Of a DNA stretch of 64,000 nt, positions 1 through 8,593 are shown one piece after another. This DNA is from Hydractinia symbiolongicarpus (lineage: Eukaryota; Cnidaria; Hydrozoa; Anthoathecata; Hydractiniidae): positions 6,820,001 through 6,884,000 of the forward strand of contig NC_079878.1 in NCBI RefSeq assembly GCF_029227915.1, in the 5' to 3' direction. The notes beneath the pieces are model-generated. The model was not told the DNA's origin, did no database searches, and saw nothing but the letters and a program-made list of their open reading frames with translations. The stretch's first letter is position 1. Each line of letters opens with the position of its first letter. Both the position numbers and the translations under genes were made by a program.

Positions 1-23
1 TCTAACCCCTGAGCTACGAAGGC
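1..23 (-). tRNA. tRNA-Thr(UGU), 5' part only (cut by window start)
   Basis: These are the first 23 nucleotides of a tRNA-Thr(UGU) read on the minus strand: the acceptor 5' strand GCCTTCG, then TA and most of the D-arm. The rest lies outside the window. It belongs to the unit before unit 1 and shows that the array continues upstream. Confidence 0.9.
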
Positions 24-172
24 ACGCGATCCTTGCCAAATACGAAAAGTCGGTGCATCAGGCAAAACAGGCCAGTTGCAACGTGTACTTGCCATAAAGT
101 GATACCGTCAATGCCCTACTGGACCATGACTATTCTAATCACGGACCTCAGCTTTCCCGTTAACATCCACGG

Positions 173-265
173 GCTCCAGTGGCGTAGTCGGTTAGCGCGT
201 CGTACTTATAAGTCAGTATCGACAAAGACATGCGAAGATCGGGAGTTCGAGCCTCCCCTGGAGCA
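173..265 (+). tRNA. tRNA-Ile(UAU) with 19-nt intron, type copy
   Basis: Decodes isoleucine AUA. The acceptor stem GCTCCAG/CTGGAGC pairs perfectly, with discriminator A265. The D-arm starts at G182. The anticodon stem TCGTA (200-204) pairs with TGCGA (231-235), with one G-U. The loop reads CTTATA with anticodon TAT at 207-209. A 19-nt intron (211-229) lies after position 37, the standard eukaryotic site, and A230 is position 38. The T-arm is GGGAG/TTCGAGC/CTCCC. The internal promoter has box A from T180 (TGGCGTAGTCGG) and box B around 244-254. Pol III termination is expected at the T4 run 273-276. The next unit's copy is at 868-960 and copies recur in every unit, so about 90 are present. No CCA is encoded. 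tRNA-Ile(UAU) is commonly intron-bearing in animals. Confidence 0.97.
211..229 (+). other. tRNA-Ile(UAU) intron
   Basis: A 19-nt intron between tRNA positions 37 and 38, inferred because removing it restores a 7-nt anticodon loop and a five-pair anticodon stem. Exact ends could shift by one or two bases because A's flank it. It should be removed by the tRNA splicing endonuclease. It looks unchanged in all units except unit 16, which has one extra A. Confidence 0.85.
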
Positions 266-272
266 AGGTTTC

Positions 273-276
273 TTTT
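273..276 (+). terminator. Pol III terminator of tRNA-Ile(UAU)
   Basis: TTTCTTTT begins four bases after the discriminator; the T4 run is a minimal animal Pol III terminator. In unit 41 a G-to-T change at 28199 upgrades the upstream TTT to TTTT, giving two T4 runs. Confidence 0.75.
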
Positions 277-360
277 CATGCGCCGTCAACACACGCCACA
301 GCACGGGCAGATCACCAGTAAAATCTAGCAACGTGGCAGTGCACCCAGGTTGTTTTGATC

Positions 361-375
361 CCGTCAACGTGACGG
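361..375. promoter_or_regulatory. Inverted repeat with paired CCGTCA/TGACGG half-sites
   Basis: Perfect 6-bp arms CCGTCA and TGACGG separated by ACG, repeated in every unit between the two Ile genes. The TGACG core is the half-site used by bZIP factors of the CREB/ATF type. Binding is inference; it could also be a short hairpin with no role. Confidence 0.4.
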
Positions 376-385
376 CAAAGCCCGT

Positions 386-389
386 AAAA
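386..389 (-). terminator. Pol III terminator of tRNA-Ile(AAU)
   Basis: On the minus strand TTTT follows directly after the discriminator A of tRNA-Ile(AAU). It is the strongest and closest terminator in the unit. Confidence 0.8.
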
Positions 390-463
390 TGGCCAGTGTG
401 GGGCTCGAACCCACGACATTCGCGTTATTAGCACGACGCTCTAGCCGACTGAGCTAACCGGCC
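390..463 (-). tRNA. tRNA-Ile(AAU), type copy
   Basis: Intronless 74-nt isoleucine tRNA on the minus strand. The acceptor GGCCGGT/ACTGGCC pairs throughout with one G-U, and the discriminator is A. The D-arm reads GCTCAGTCGGCTAGAGC. The anticodon stem TCGTG/CGCGA encloses loop CTAATAA, giving anticodon AAU. The T-arm is GTGGG/TTCGAGC/CCCAC. A34 is expected to become inosine, so the tRNA would read AUU, AUC and AUA. It is convergent with tRNA-Ile(UAU) 124 bp away and co-oriented with the tRNA-Thr upstream of it. Boxes A and B are intact. One copy occurs in each unit at s+357..s+430. Confidence 0.97.
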
Positions 464-511
464 GTGAACGCGTGAACACGGACTCACTTCCTAAGTCAAC
501 TCTAAGCAAAA

Positions 512-527
512 TACTTTTATTTTTTTA
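512..527 (-). promoter_or_regulatory. A/T tract upstream of tRNA-Ile(AAU)
   Basis: On the minus strand this reads as an A7 run followed by TAAAAG, about 50-65 bp upstream of the tRNA-Ile(AAU) 5' end. It is farther than a usual Pol III TATA position. On the plus strand its T7 run would stop any Pol III transcript that reads through. Several units shorten it to T6 followed by G (at 37491, 38186, 52459, 54544 and 58714). Confidence 0.35.
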
Positions 528-576
528 CTCAAAACGTTACCGTCATATTTCTCACGCTTTGATACGAGTCCAAGCA

Positions 577-584
577 ATGCAAAT
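577..584 (+). promoter_or_regulatory. Octamer motif ATGCAAAT
   Basis: An exact POU/Oct-factor octamer, recurring at offset s+544 in the units I examined. It lies about 115 bp upstream of tRNA-Ile(AAU) and about 60 bp beyond the 3' end of tRNA-Thr. Octamers form the distal element of animal snRNA and tRNA-Sec genes. A role here is inference, since these tRNAs have internal promoters. Confidence 0.35.
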
Positions 585-645
585 AGCCGCAACCCGCTCG
601 AAAGAGGAGTCATGTTAGGCCAACTTTAAACGGACATTCCCTGAA

Positions 646-718
646 AGCCCTCGGAGAGATTTGAACTCTCGACCCCTGGTTTACAAGACCAGTGCTCTAA
701 CCCCTGAGCTACGCAGGC
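646..718 (-). tRNA. tRNA-Thr(UGU), unit 1 variant
   Basis: Same gene as the type copy at 1341-1413, but plus-strand base 714 is c rather than a. This puts G at acceptor position 5, opposite A68, and breaks one stem pair. Probably weakened rather than dead. Confidence 0.9.
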
Positions 719-867
719 ACGCGATCCTTGCCAAATACGAAAAGTCGGTGCATCAGGCAAAACAGGCCAGTTGCAACGTGTACTTGCCATAAAGTGATAC
801 CGTCAATGCCCTACTGGACCATGACTATTCTAATCACGGACCTCAGCTTTCCCGTTAACATCCACGG
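719..867. promoter_or_regulatory. Divergent spacer between tRNA-Thr and tRNA-Ile(UAU)
   Basis: A 149-bp spacer between the 5' ends of two divergently transcribed tRNA genes, so it holds both upstream regions. Visible features are a palindrome GTTGCAAC overlapping a CAACGTG motif and, downstream, a CCGTCA hexamer about 65 bp upstream of the Ile gene. TATTCTAAT lies about 40 bp upstream of that gene and could act as a weak TATA. No gene is recognised here. Confidence 0.5.
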
Positions 868-1340
868 GCTCCAGTGGCGTAGTCGGTTAGCGCGTCGTAC
901 TTATAAGTCAGTATCGACAAAGACATGCGAAGATCGGGAGTTCGAGCCTCCCCTGGAGCAAGGTTTCTTTTCATGCGCCGTCAACACACGCCACAGCACG
1001 GGCAGATCACCAGTAAAATCTAGCAACGTGGCAGTGCACCCAGGTTGTTTTGATCCCGTCAACGTGACGGCAAAGCCCGTAAAATGGCCAGTGTGGGGCT
1101 CGAACCCACGACATTCGCGTTATTAGCACGACGCTCTAGCCGACTGAGCTAACCGGCCGTGAACGCGTGAACACGGACTCACTTCCTAAGTCAACTCTAA
1201 GCAAAATACTTTTATTTTTTTACTCAAAACGTTACCGTCATATTTCTCACGCTTTGATACGAGTCCAAGCAATGCAAATAGCCGCAACCCGCTCGAAAGA
1301 GGAGTCATGTTAGGCCAACTTTAAACGGACATTCCCTGAA

Positions 1341-1413
1341 AGCCCTCGGAGAGATTTGAACTCTCGACCCCTGGTTTACAAGACCAGTGCTCTAACCCCT
1401 GAGCTACGAAGGC
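1341..1413 (-). tRNA. tRNA-Thr(UGU), type copy
   Basis: A 73-nt threonine tRNA on the minus strand. The acceptor GCCTTCG pairs with CGAGGGC (one T-G) and the discriminator is T. The D-arm is GCTCAGGGGTTAGAGC. The anticodon stem CTGGT/ACCAG encloses loop CTTGTAA, giving anticodon UGU. The T-arm is GAGAG/TTCAAAT/CTCTC. It reads ACA and, depending on wobble modification, other ACN codons. It is divergent from the next unit's tRNA-Ile(UAU). The gene is followed only by TTC; the first TTTT on its strand is about 110 nt downstream. The acceptor stem varies most between units (see runs with C71). Confidence 0.96.
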
Positions 1414-2035
1414 ACGCGATCCTTGCCAAATACGAAAAGTCGGTGCATCAGGCAAAACAGGCCAGTTGCAACGTGTACTTGCCATAAAGTGATACCGTCA
1501 ATGCCCTACTGGACCATGACTATTCTAATCACGGACCTCAGCTTTCCCGTTAACATCCACGGGCTCCAGTGGCGTAGTCGGTTAGCGCGTCGTACTTATA
1601 AGTCAGTATCGACAAAGACATGCGAAGATCGGGAGTTCGAGCCTCCCCTGGAGCAAGGTTTCTTTTCATGCGCCGTCAACACACGCCACAGCACGGGCAG
1701 ATCACCAGTAAAATCTAGCAACGTGGCAGTGCACCCAGGTTGTTTTGATCCCGTCAACGTGACGGCAAAGCCCGTAAAATGGCCAATGTGGGGCTCGAAC
1801 CCACGACATTCGCGTTATTAGCACGACGCTCTAGCCGACTGAGCTAACCGGCCGTGAACGCGTGAACACGGACTCACTTCCTAAGTCAACTCTAAGCAAA
1901 ATACTTTTATTTTTTTACTCAAAACGTTACCGTCATATTTCTCACGCTTTGATACGAGTCCAAGCAATGCAAATAGCCGCAACCCGCTCGAAAGAGGAGT
2001 CATGTTAGGCCAACTTTAAACGGACATTCCCTGAA

Positions 2036-2119
2036 AGCCCTCGGAGAGATTTGAACTCTCGACCCCTGGTTTACAAGACCAGTGCTCTAACCCCTGAGCT
2101 CTAACCCCTGAGCTACGAA
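2036..2119 (-). pseudogene. Rearranged tRNA-Thr(UGU), unit 3
   Basis: The stretch ctaacccctgagct is present twice (2087-2100 and 2101-2114), duplicating most of the D-arm. The following 26 bp, which should hold the acceptor 5' strand and the start of the divergent spacer, are deleted, leaving acgaa joined to aagtcgg. The net change is -12 bp. No complete acceptor stem can form, so this copy should be dead. The next unit (anchor 2106) therefore lacks its first bases. Confidence 0.9.
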
Positions 2120-4108
2120 AAGTCGGTGCATCAGGCAAAACAGGCCAGTTGCAACGTGTACTTGCCATAAAGTGATACCGTCAATGCCCTACTGGACCAT
2201 GACTATTCTAATCACGGACCTCAGCTTTCCCGTTAACATCCACGGGCTCCAGTGGCGTAGTCGGTTAGCGCGTCGTACTTATAAGTCAGTATCGACAAAG
2301 ACATGCGAAGATCGGGAGTTCGAGCCTCCCCTGGAGCAAGGTTTCTTTTCATGCGCCGTCAACACACGCCACAGCACGGGCAGATCACCAGTAAAATCTA
2401 GCAACGTGGCAGTGCACCCAGGTTGTTTTGATCCCGTCAACGTGACGGCAAAGCCCGTAAAATGGCCAGTGTGGGGCTCGAACCCACGACATTCGCGTTA
2501 TTAGCACGACGCTCTAGCCGACTGAGCTAACCGGCCGTGAACGCGTGAACACGGACTCACTTCCTAAGTCAACTCTAAGCAAAATACTTTTATTTTTTTA
2601 CTCAAAACGTTACTGTCATATTTCTCACGCTTTGATACGAGTCCAAGCAATGCAAATAGCCGCAACCCGCTCGAAAGAGGAGTCATGTTAGGCCAACTTC
2701 AAACGGACATTCCCTGAAAGCCCTCGGAGAGATTTGAACTCTCGACCCCTGGTTTACAAGACCAGTGCTCTAACCCCTGAGCTACGAAGGCACGCGATCC
2801 TTGCCAAATACGAAAAGTCGGTGCATCAGGCAAAACAGGCCAGTTGCAACGTGTACTTGCCATAAAGTGATACCGTCAATGCCCTACTGGACCATGACTA
2901 TTCTAATCACGGACCTCAGCTTTCCCGTTAACATCCACGGGCTCCAGTGGCGTAGTCGGTTAGCGCGTCGTACTTATAAGTCAGTATCGACAAAGACATG
3001 CGAAGATCGGGAGTTCGAGCCTCCCCTGGAGCAAGGTTTCTTTTCATGCGCCGTCAACACACGCCACAGCACGGGCAGATCACCAGTAAAATCTAGCAAC
3101 GTGGCAGTGCACCCAGGTTGTTTTGATCCCGTCAACGTGACGGCAAAGCCCGTAAAATGGCCAGTGTGGGGCTCGAACCCACGACATTCGCGTTATTAGC
3201 ACGACGCTCTAGCCGACTGAGCTAACCGGCCGTGAACGCGTGAACACGGACTCACTTCCTAAGTCAACTCTAAGCAAAATACTTTTATTTTTTTACTCAA
3301 AACGTTACCGTCATATTTCTCACGCTTTGATACGAGTCCAAGCAATGCAAATAGCCGCAACCCGCTCGAAAGAGGAGTCATGTTAGGCCAACTTTAAACG
3401 GACATTCCCTGAAAGCCCTCGGAGAGATTTGAACTCTCGACCCCTGGTTTACAAGACCAGTGCTCTAACCCCTGAGCTACGAAGGCACGCGATCCTTGCC
3501 AAATACGAAAAGTCGGTGCATCAGGCAAAACAGGCCAGTTGCAACGTGTACTTGCCATAAAGTGATACCGTCAATGCCCTACTGGACCATGACTATTCTA
3601 ATCACGGACCTCAGCTTTCCCGTTAACATCCACGGGCTCCAGTGGCGTAGTCGGTTAGCGCGTCGTACTTATAAGTCAGTATCGACAAAGACATGCGAAG
3701 ATCGGGAGTTCGAGCCTCCCCTGGAGCAAGGTTTCTTTTCATGCGCCGTCAACACACGCCACAGCACGGGCAGATCACCAGTAAAATCTAGCAACGTGGC
3801 AGTGCACCCAGGTTGTTTTGATCCCGTCAACGTGACGGCAAAGCCCGTAAAATGGCCAGTGTGGGGCTCGAACCCACGACATTCGCGTTATTAGCACGAC
3901 GCTCTAGCCGACTGAGCTAACCGGCCGTGAACGCGTGAACACGGACTCACTTCCTAAGTCAACTCTAAGCAAAATACTTTTATTTTTTTACTCAAAACGT
4001 TACCGTCATATTTCTCACGCTTTGATACGAGTCCAAGCAATGCAAATAGCCGCAACCCGCTCGAAAGAGGAGTCATGTTAGGCCAACTTTAAACGGACAT
4101 TCCCTGAA

Positions 4109-4181
4109 AGCCCTCGGAGAGATTTGAACTCTCGACCCCTTGTTTACAAGACCAGTGCTCTAACCCCTGAGCTACGAAGGC
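4109..4181 (-). tRNA. tRNA-Thr(UGU) variant, broken anticodon-stem pair
   Basis: Plus base 4141 is t, so position 41 is A opposite G29 and one anticodon-stem pair is lost. The same change recurs in unit 22 at 15404. Likely weakened. Confidence 0.85.
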
Positions 4182-5025
4182 ACGCGATCCTTGCCAAATA
4201 CGAAAAGTCGGTGCATCAGGCAAAACAGGCCAGTTGCAACGTGTACTTGCCATAAAGTGATACCGTCAATGCCCTACTGGACCATGACTATTCTAATCAC
4301 GGACCTCAGCTTTCCCGTTAACATCCACGGGCTCCAGTGGCGTAGTCGGTTAGCGCGTCGTACTTATAAGTCAGTATCGACAAAGACATGCGAAGATCGG
4401 GAGTTCGAGCCTCCCCTGGAGCAAGGTTTCTTTTCATGCGCCGTCAACACACGCCACAGCACGGGCAGATCACCAGTAAAATCTAGCAACGTGGCAGTGC
4501 ACCCAGGTTGTTTTGATCCCGTCAACGTGACGGCAAAGCCCGTAAAATGGCCAGTGTGGGGCTCGAACCCACGACATTCGCGTTATTAGCACGACGCTCT
4601 AGCCGACTGAGCTAACCGGCCGTGAACACGTGAACACGGACTCACTTCCTAAGTCAACTCTAAGCAAAATACTTTTATTTTTTTACTCAAAACGTTACCG
4701 TCATATTTCTCACGCTTTGATACGAGTCCAAGCAATGCAAATAGCCGCAACCCGCTCGAAAGAGGAGTCATGTTAGGCCAACTTTAAACGGACATTCCCT
4801 GAAAGCCCTCGGAGAGATTTGAACTCTCGACCCCTGGTTTACAAGACCAGTGCTCTAACCCCTGAGCCACGAAGGCACGCGATCCTTGCCAAATACGAAA
4901 AGTCGGTGCATCAGGCAAAACAGGCCAGTTGCAACGTGTACTTGCCATAAAGTGATACCGTCAATGCCCTACTGGACCATGACTATTCTAATCACGGACC
5001 TCAGCTTTCCCGTTAACATCCACGG

Positions 5026-5118
5026 GCTCCAGTGGCGTAGTCGGTTAGCGCGTCGTACTTTTAAGTCAGTATCGACAAAGACATGCGAAGATCGGAAGTT
5101 CGAGCCTCCCCTGGAGCA
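5026..5118 (+). tRNA. Ile-body tRNA with Lys anticodon UUU (unit 8)
   Basis: The anticodon loop reads CTTTTA in place of CTTATA, so bases 5060-5062 are TTT and the anticodon would be UUU, cognate to Lys AAA/AAG. The intron is unchanged. A second change (G to A at T-stem position 51) puts A opposite C63. Acceptor stem and boxes A and B are otherwise intact. It may be a decaying copy, or if transcribed and processed a potential mischarged or chimeric-identity tRNA. Confidence 0.85.
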
Positions 5119-6888
5119 AGGTTTCTTTTCATGCGCCGTCAACACACGCCACAGCACGGGCAGATCACCAGTAAAATCTAGCAACGTGGCAGTGCACCCA
5201 GGTTGTTTTGATCCCGTCAACGTGACGGCAAAGCCCGTAAAATGGCCAGTGTGGGGCTCGAACCCACGACATTCGCGTTATTAGCACGACGCTCTAGCCG
5301 ACTGAGCTAACCGGCCGTGAACGCATGAACACGGACTCACTTCCTAAGTCAACTCTAAGCAAAATACTTTTATTTTTTTACTCAAAACGTTACCGTCATA
5401 TTTCTCACGCTTTGATACGAGTCCAAGCAATGCAAATAGCCGCAACCCGCTCGAAAGAGGAGTCATGTTAGGCCAACTTTAAACGGACATTCCCTGAAAG
5501 CCCTCGGAGAGATTTGAACTCTCGACCCCTGGTTTACAAGACCAGTGCTCTAACCCCTGAGCTACGAAGGCACGCGATCCTTGCCAAATACGAAAAGTCG
5601 GTGCATCAGGCAAAACAGGCCAGTTGCAACGTGTACTTGCCATAAAGTGATACCGTCAATGCCCTACTGGACCATGACTATTCTAATCACGGACCTCAGC
5701 TTTCCCGTTAACATCCACGGGCTCCAGTGGCGTAGTCGGTTAGCGCGTCGTACTTATAAGTCAGTATCGACAAAGACATGCGAAGATCGGGAGTTCGAGC
5801 CTCCCCTGGAGCAAGGTTTCTTTTCATGCGCCGTCAACACAAGCCACAGCACGGGCAGATCACCAGTAAAATCTAGCAACGTGGCAGTGCACCCAGGTTG
5901 TTTTGATCCCGTCAACGTGACGGCAAAGCCCGTAAAATGGCCAGTGTGGGGCTCGAACCCACGACATTCGCGTTATTAGCACGACGCTCTAGCCGACTGA
6001 GCTAACCGGCCGTGAACGCGTGAACACGGACTCACTTCCTAAGTCAACTCTAAGCAAAATACTTTTATTTTTTTACTCAAAACGTTACCGTCATATTTCT
6101 CACGCTTTGATACGAGTCCAAGCAATGCAAATAGCCGCAACCCGCTCGAAAGAGGAGTCATGTTAGGCCAACTTTAAACGGACATTCCCTGAAAGCCCTC
6201 GGAGAGATTTGAACTCTCGACCCCTGGTTTACAAGACCAGTGCTCTAACCCCTGAGCTACGAAGGCACGCGATCCTTGCCAAATACGAAAAGTCGGTGCA
6301 TCAGGCAAAACAGGCCAGTTGCAACGTGTACTTGCCATAAAGTGATACCGTCAATGCCCTACTGGACCATGACTATTCTAATCACGGACCTCAGCTTTCC
6401 CGTTAACATCCACGGGCTCCAGTGGCGTAGTCGGTTAGCGCGTCGTACTTATAAGTCAGTATCGACAAAGACATGCGAAGATCGGGAGTTCGAGCCTCCC
6501 CTGGAGCAAGGTTTCTTTTCATGCGCCGTCAACACACGCCACAGCACGGGCAGATCACCAGTAAAATCTAGCAACGTGGCAGTGCACCCAGGTTGTTTTG
6601 ATCCCGTCAACGTGACGGCAAAGCCCGTAAAATGGCCAGTGTGGGGCTCGAACCCACGACATTCGCGTTATTAGCACGACGCTCTAGCCGACTGAGCTAA
6701 CCGGCCGTGAACGCGTGAACACGGACTCACTTCCTAAGTCAACTCTAAGCAAAATACTTTTATTTTTTTACTCAAAACGTTACCGTCATATTTCTCACGC
6801 TTTGATACGAGTCCAAGCAATGCAAATAGCCGCAACCCGCTCGAAAGAGGAGTCATGTTAGACCAACTTTAAACGGACATTCCCTGAA

Positions 6889-6961
6889 AGCCCACGGAGA
6901 GATTTGAACTCTCGACCCCTGGTTTACAAGACCAGTGCTCTAAGCCCTGAGCTACGAAGGC
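6889..6961 (-). pseudogene. tRNA-Thr(UGU) variant, two damaging changes (unit 10)
   Basis: T replaces A68, giving a T-T mismatch with position 5 of the acceptor stem. Plus base 6944 is g, which changes one of the invariant D-loop guanines (G19 by my numbering) to C. Loss of the D-loop/T-loop contact suggests a non-functional copy. Confidence 0.7.
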
Positions 6962-8500
6962 ACGCGATCCTTGCCAAATACGAAAAGTCGGTGCATCAGG
7001 CAAAACAGGCCAGTTGCAACGTGTACTTGCCATAAAGTGATACCGTCAATGCCCTACTGGACCATGACTATTCTAATCACGGACCTCAGCTTTCCCGTTA
7101 ACATCCACGGGCTCCAGTGGCGTAGTCGGTTAGCGCGTCGTACTTATAAGTCAGTATCGACAAAGACATGCGAAGATCGGGAGTTCGAGCCTCCCCTGGA
7201 GCAAGGTTTCTTTTCATGCGCCGTCAACACACGCCACAGCACGGGCAGATCACCAGTAAAATCTAGCAACGTGGCAGTGCACCCAGGTTGTTTTGATCCC
7301 GTCAACGTGACGGCAAAGCCCGTAAAATGGCCAGTGTGGGGCTCGAACCCACGACATTCGCGTTATTAGCACGACGCTCTAGCCGACTGAGCTAACCGGC
7401 CGTGAACGCGTGAACACGGACTCACTTCCTAAGTCAACTCTAAGCAAAATACTTTTATTTTTTTACTCAAAACGTTACCGTCATATTTCTCACGCTTTGA
7501 TACGAGTCCAAGCAATGCAAATAGCCGCAACCCGCTCGAAAGAGGAGTCATGTTAGGCCAACTTTAAACGGACATTCCCTGAAAGCCCTCGGAGAGATTT
7601 GAACTCTCGACCCCTGGTTTACAAGACCAGTGCTCTAACCCCTGAGCTACGAAGGCACGCGATCCTTGCCAAATACGAAAAGTCGGTGCATCAGGCAAAA
7701 CAGGCCAGTTGCAACGTGTACTTGCCATAAAGTGATACCGTCAATGCCCTACTGGACCATGACTATTCTAATCACGGACCTCAGCTTTCCCGTTAACATC
7801 CACGTGCTCCAGTGGCGTAGTCGGTTAGCGCGTCGTACTTATAAGTCAGTATCGACAAAGACATGCGAAGATCGGGAGTTCGAGCCTCCCCTGGAGCAAG
7901 GTTTCTTTTCATGCGCCGTCAACACACGCCACAGCACGGGCAGATCACCAGTAAAATCTAGCAACGTGGCAGTGCACCCAGGTTGTTTTGATCCCGTCAA
8001 CGTGACGGCAAAGCCCGTAAAATGGCCAGTGTGGGGCTCGAACCCACAACATTCGCGTTATTAGCACGACGCTCTAGCCGACTGAGCTAACCGGCCGTGA
8101 ACGCGTGAACACGGACTCACTTCCTAAGTCAACTCTAAGCAAAATACTTTTATTTTTTTACTCAAAACGTTACCGTCATATTTCTCACGCTTTGATACGA
8201 GTCCAAGCAATGCAAATAGCCGCAACCCGCTCGAAAGAGGAGTCATGTTAGGCCAACTTTAAACGGACATTCCCTGAAAGCCCTCGGAGAGATTTGAACT
8301 CTCGACCCCTGGTTTACAAGACCAGTGCTCTAACCCCTGAGCTACGAAGGCACGCGATCCTTGCCAAATACGAAAAGTCGGTGCATCAGGCAAAACAGGC
8401 CAGTTGCAACGTGTACTTGCCATAAAGTGATACCGTCAATGCCCTACTGGACCATGACTATTCTAATCACGGACCTCAGCTTTCCCGTTAACATCCACGG

Positions 8501-8593
8501 GCTCCAGTGGCGTAGTCGGTTAGCGCGTCGTACTTATAAGTCAGTATCGACAAAGACATGCGAAGATCAGGAGTTCGAGCCTCCCCTGGAGCA
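8501..8593 (+). tRNA. tRNA-Ile(UAU) variant, T-stem A49 (unit 13)
   Basis: Plus base 8569 is a in place of g, so A49 faces C65 and one T-stem pair is lost. The rest matches the type copy. Confidence 0.85.

Larger units (their letters stand above)
266..389. other. Spacer between convergent Ile genes
   Basis: A 124-bp spacer between the 3' ends of tRNA-Ile(UAU) and tRNA-Ile(AAU), without any box B or recognisable gene. It holds the terminators of both genes (T4 at 273-276 on +, TTTT at 386-389 on -). It also holds three of the five CCGTCA hexamers of the unit, at 283-288, 361-366 and inverted at 370-375, and two CAACGTG motifs (329-335 and 365-371). Confidence 0.8.
464..645. other. Spacer between tRNA-Ile(AAU) and tRNA-Thr
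   Basis: A 182-bp spacer upstream of tRNA-Ile(AAU) and downstream of tRNA-Thr, both on the minus strand. It holds no gene that I can recognise. Visible elements are an 8-bp tandem repeat CGTGAACG/CGTGAACA next to the Ile gene (463-478), an AT tract with a T7 run (520-526), a CCGTCA hexamer (540-545) and an exact octamer ATGCAAAT (577-584). Confidence 0.8.
24..2119 (+). repeat. tRNA array, units 1-3 (695-bp tandem repeat)
   Basis: Three head-to-tail copies of the 695-bp unit, anchors s=33, 728 and 1423. Genes sit at the standard offsets (Ile-UAU s+140..232 +, Ile-AAU s+357..430 -, Thr s+613..685 -), except that the tRNA-Thr of unit 3 is rearranged. Unit 3 also has C67 changed to T in tRNA-Ile(AAU) (1780-1853), which still pairs with G6 as a wobble. 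Confidence 0.97.

Noticed and set aside
33-431. A 132-residue open frame repeated in nearly every unit
   Set aside because: It runs straight through tRNA-Ile(UAU), including its intron, and into the antisense of tRNA-Ile(AAU). It starts with a non-ATG codon and exists only because the unit is repeated. Its changes follow tRNA and spacer mutations with no sign of coding constraint, and one base insertion in unit 16 shifts the frame with no consequence for neighbours.
464-645. Possible snRNA or 5S rRNA gene near the octamer
   Set aside because: I found no Sm site, no recognisable PSE-plus-snRNA body and no 5S internal control region; the octamer stands alone.
4969-5220. An 83-residue minus-strand frame in unit 8
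   Set aside because: Antisense of the repeat frame, open only because of unit-specific substitutions; no counterpart frame is seen in the other units.
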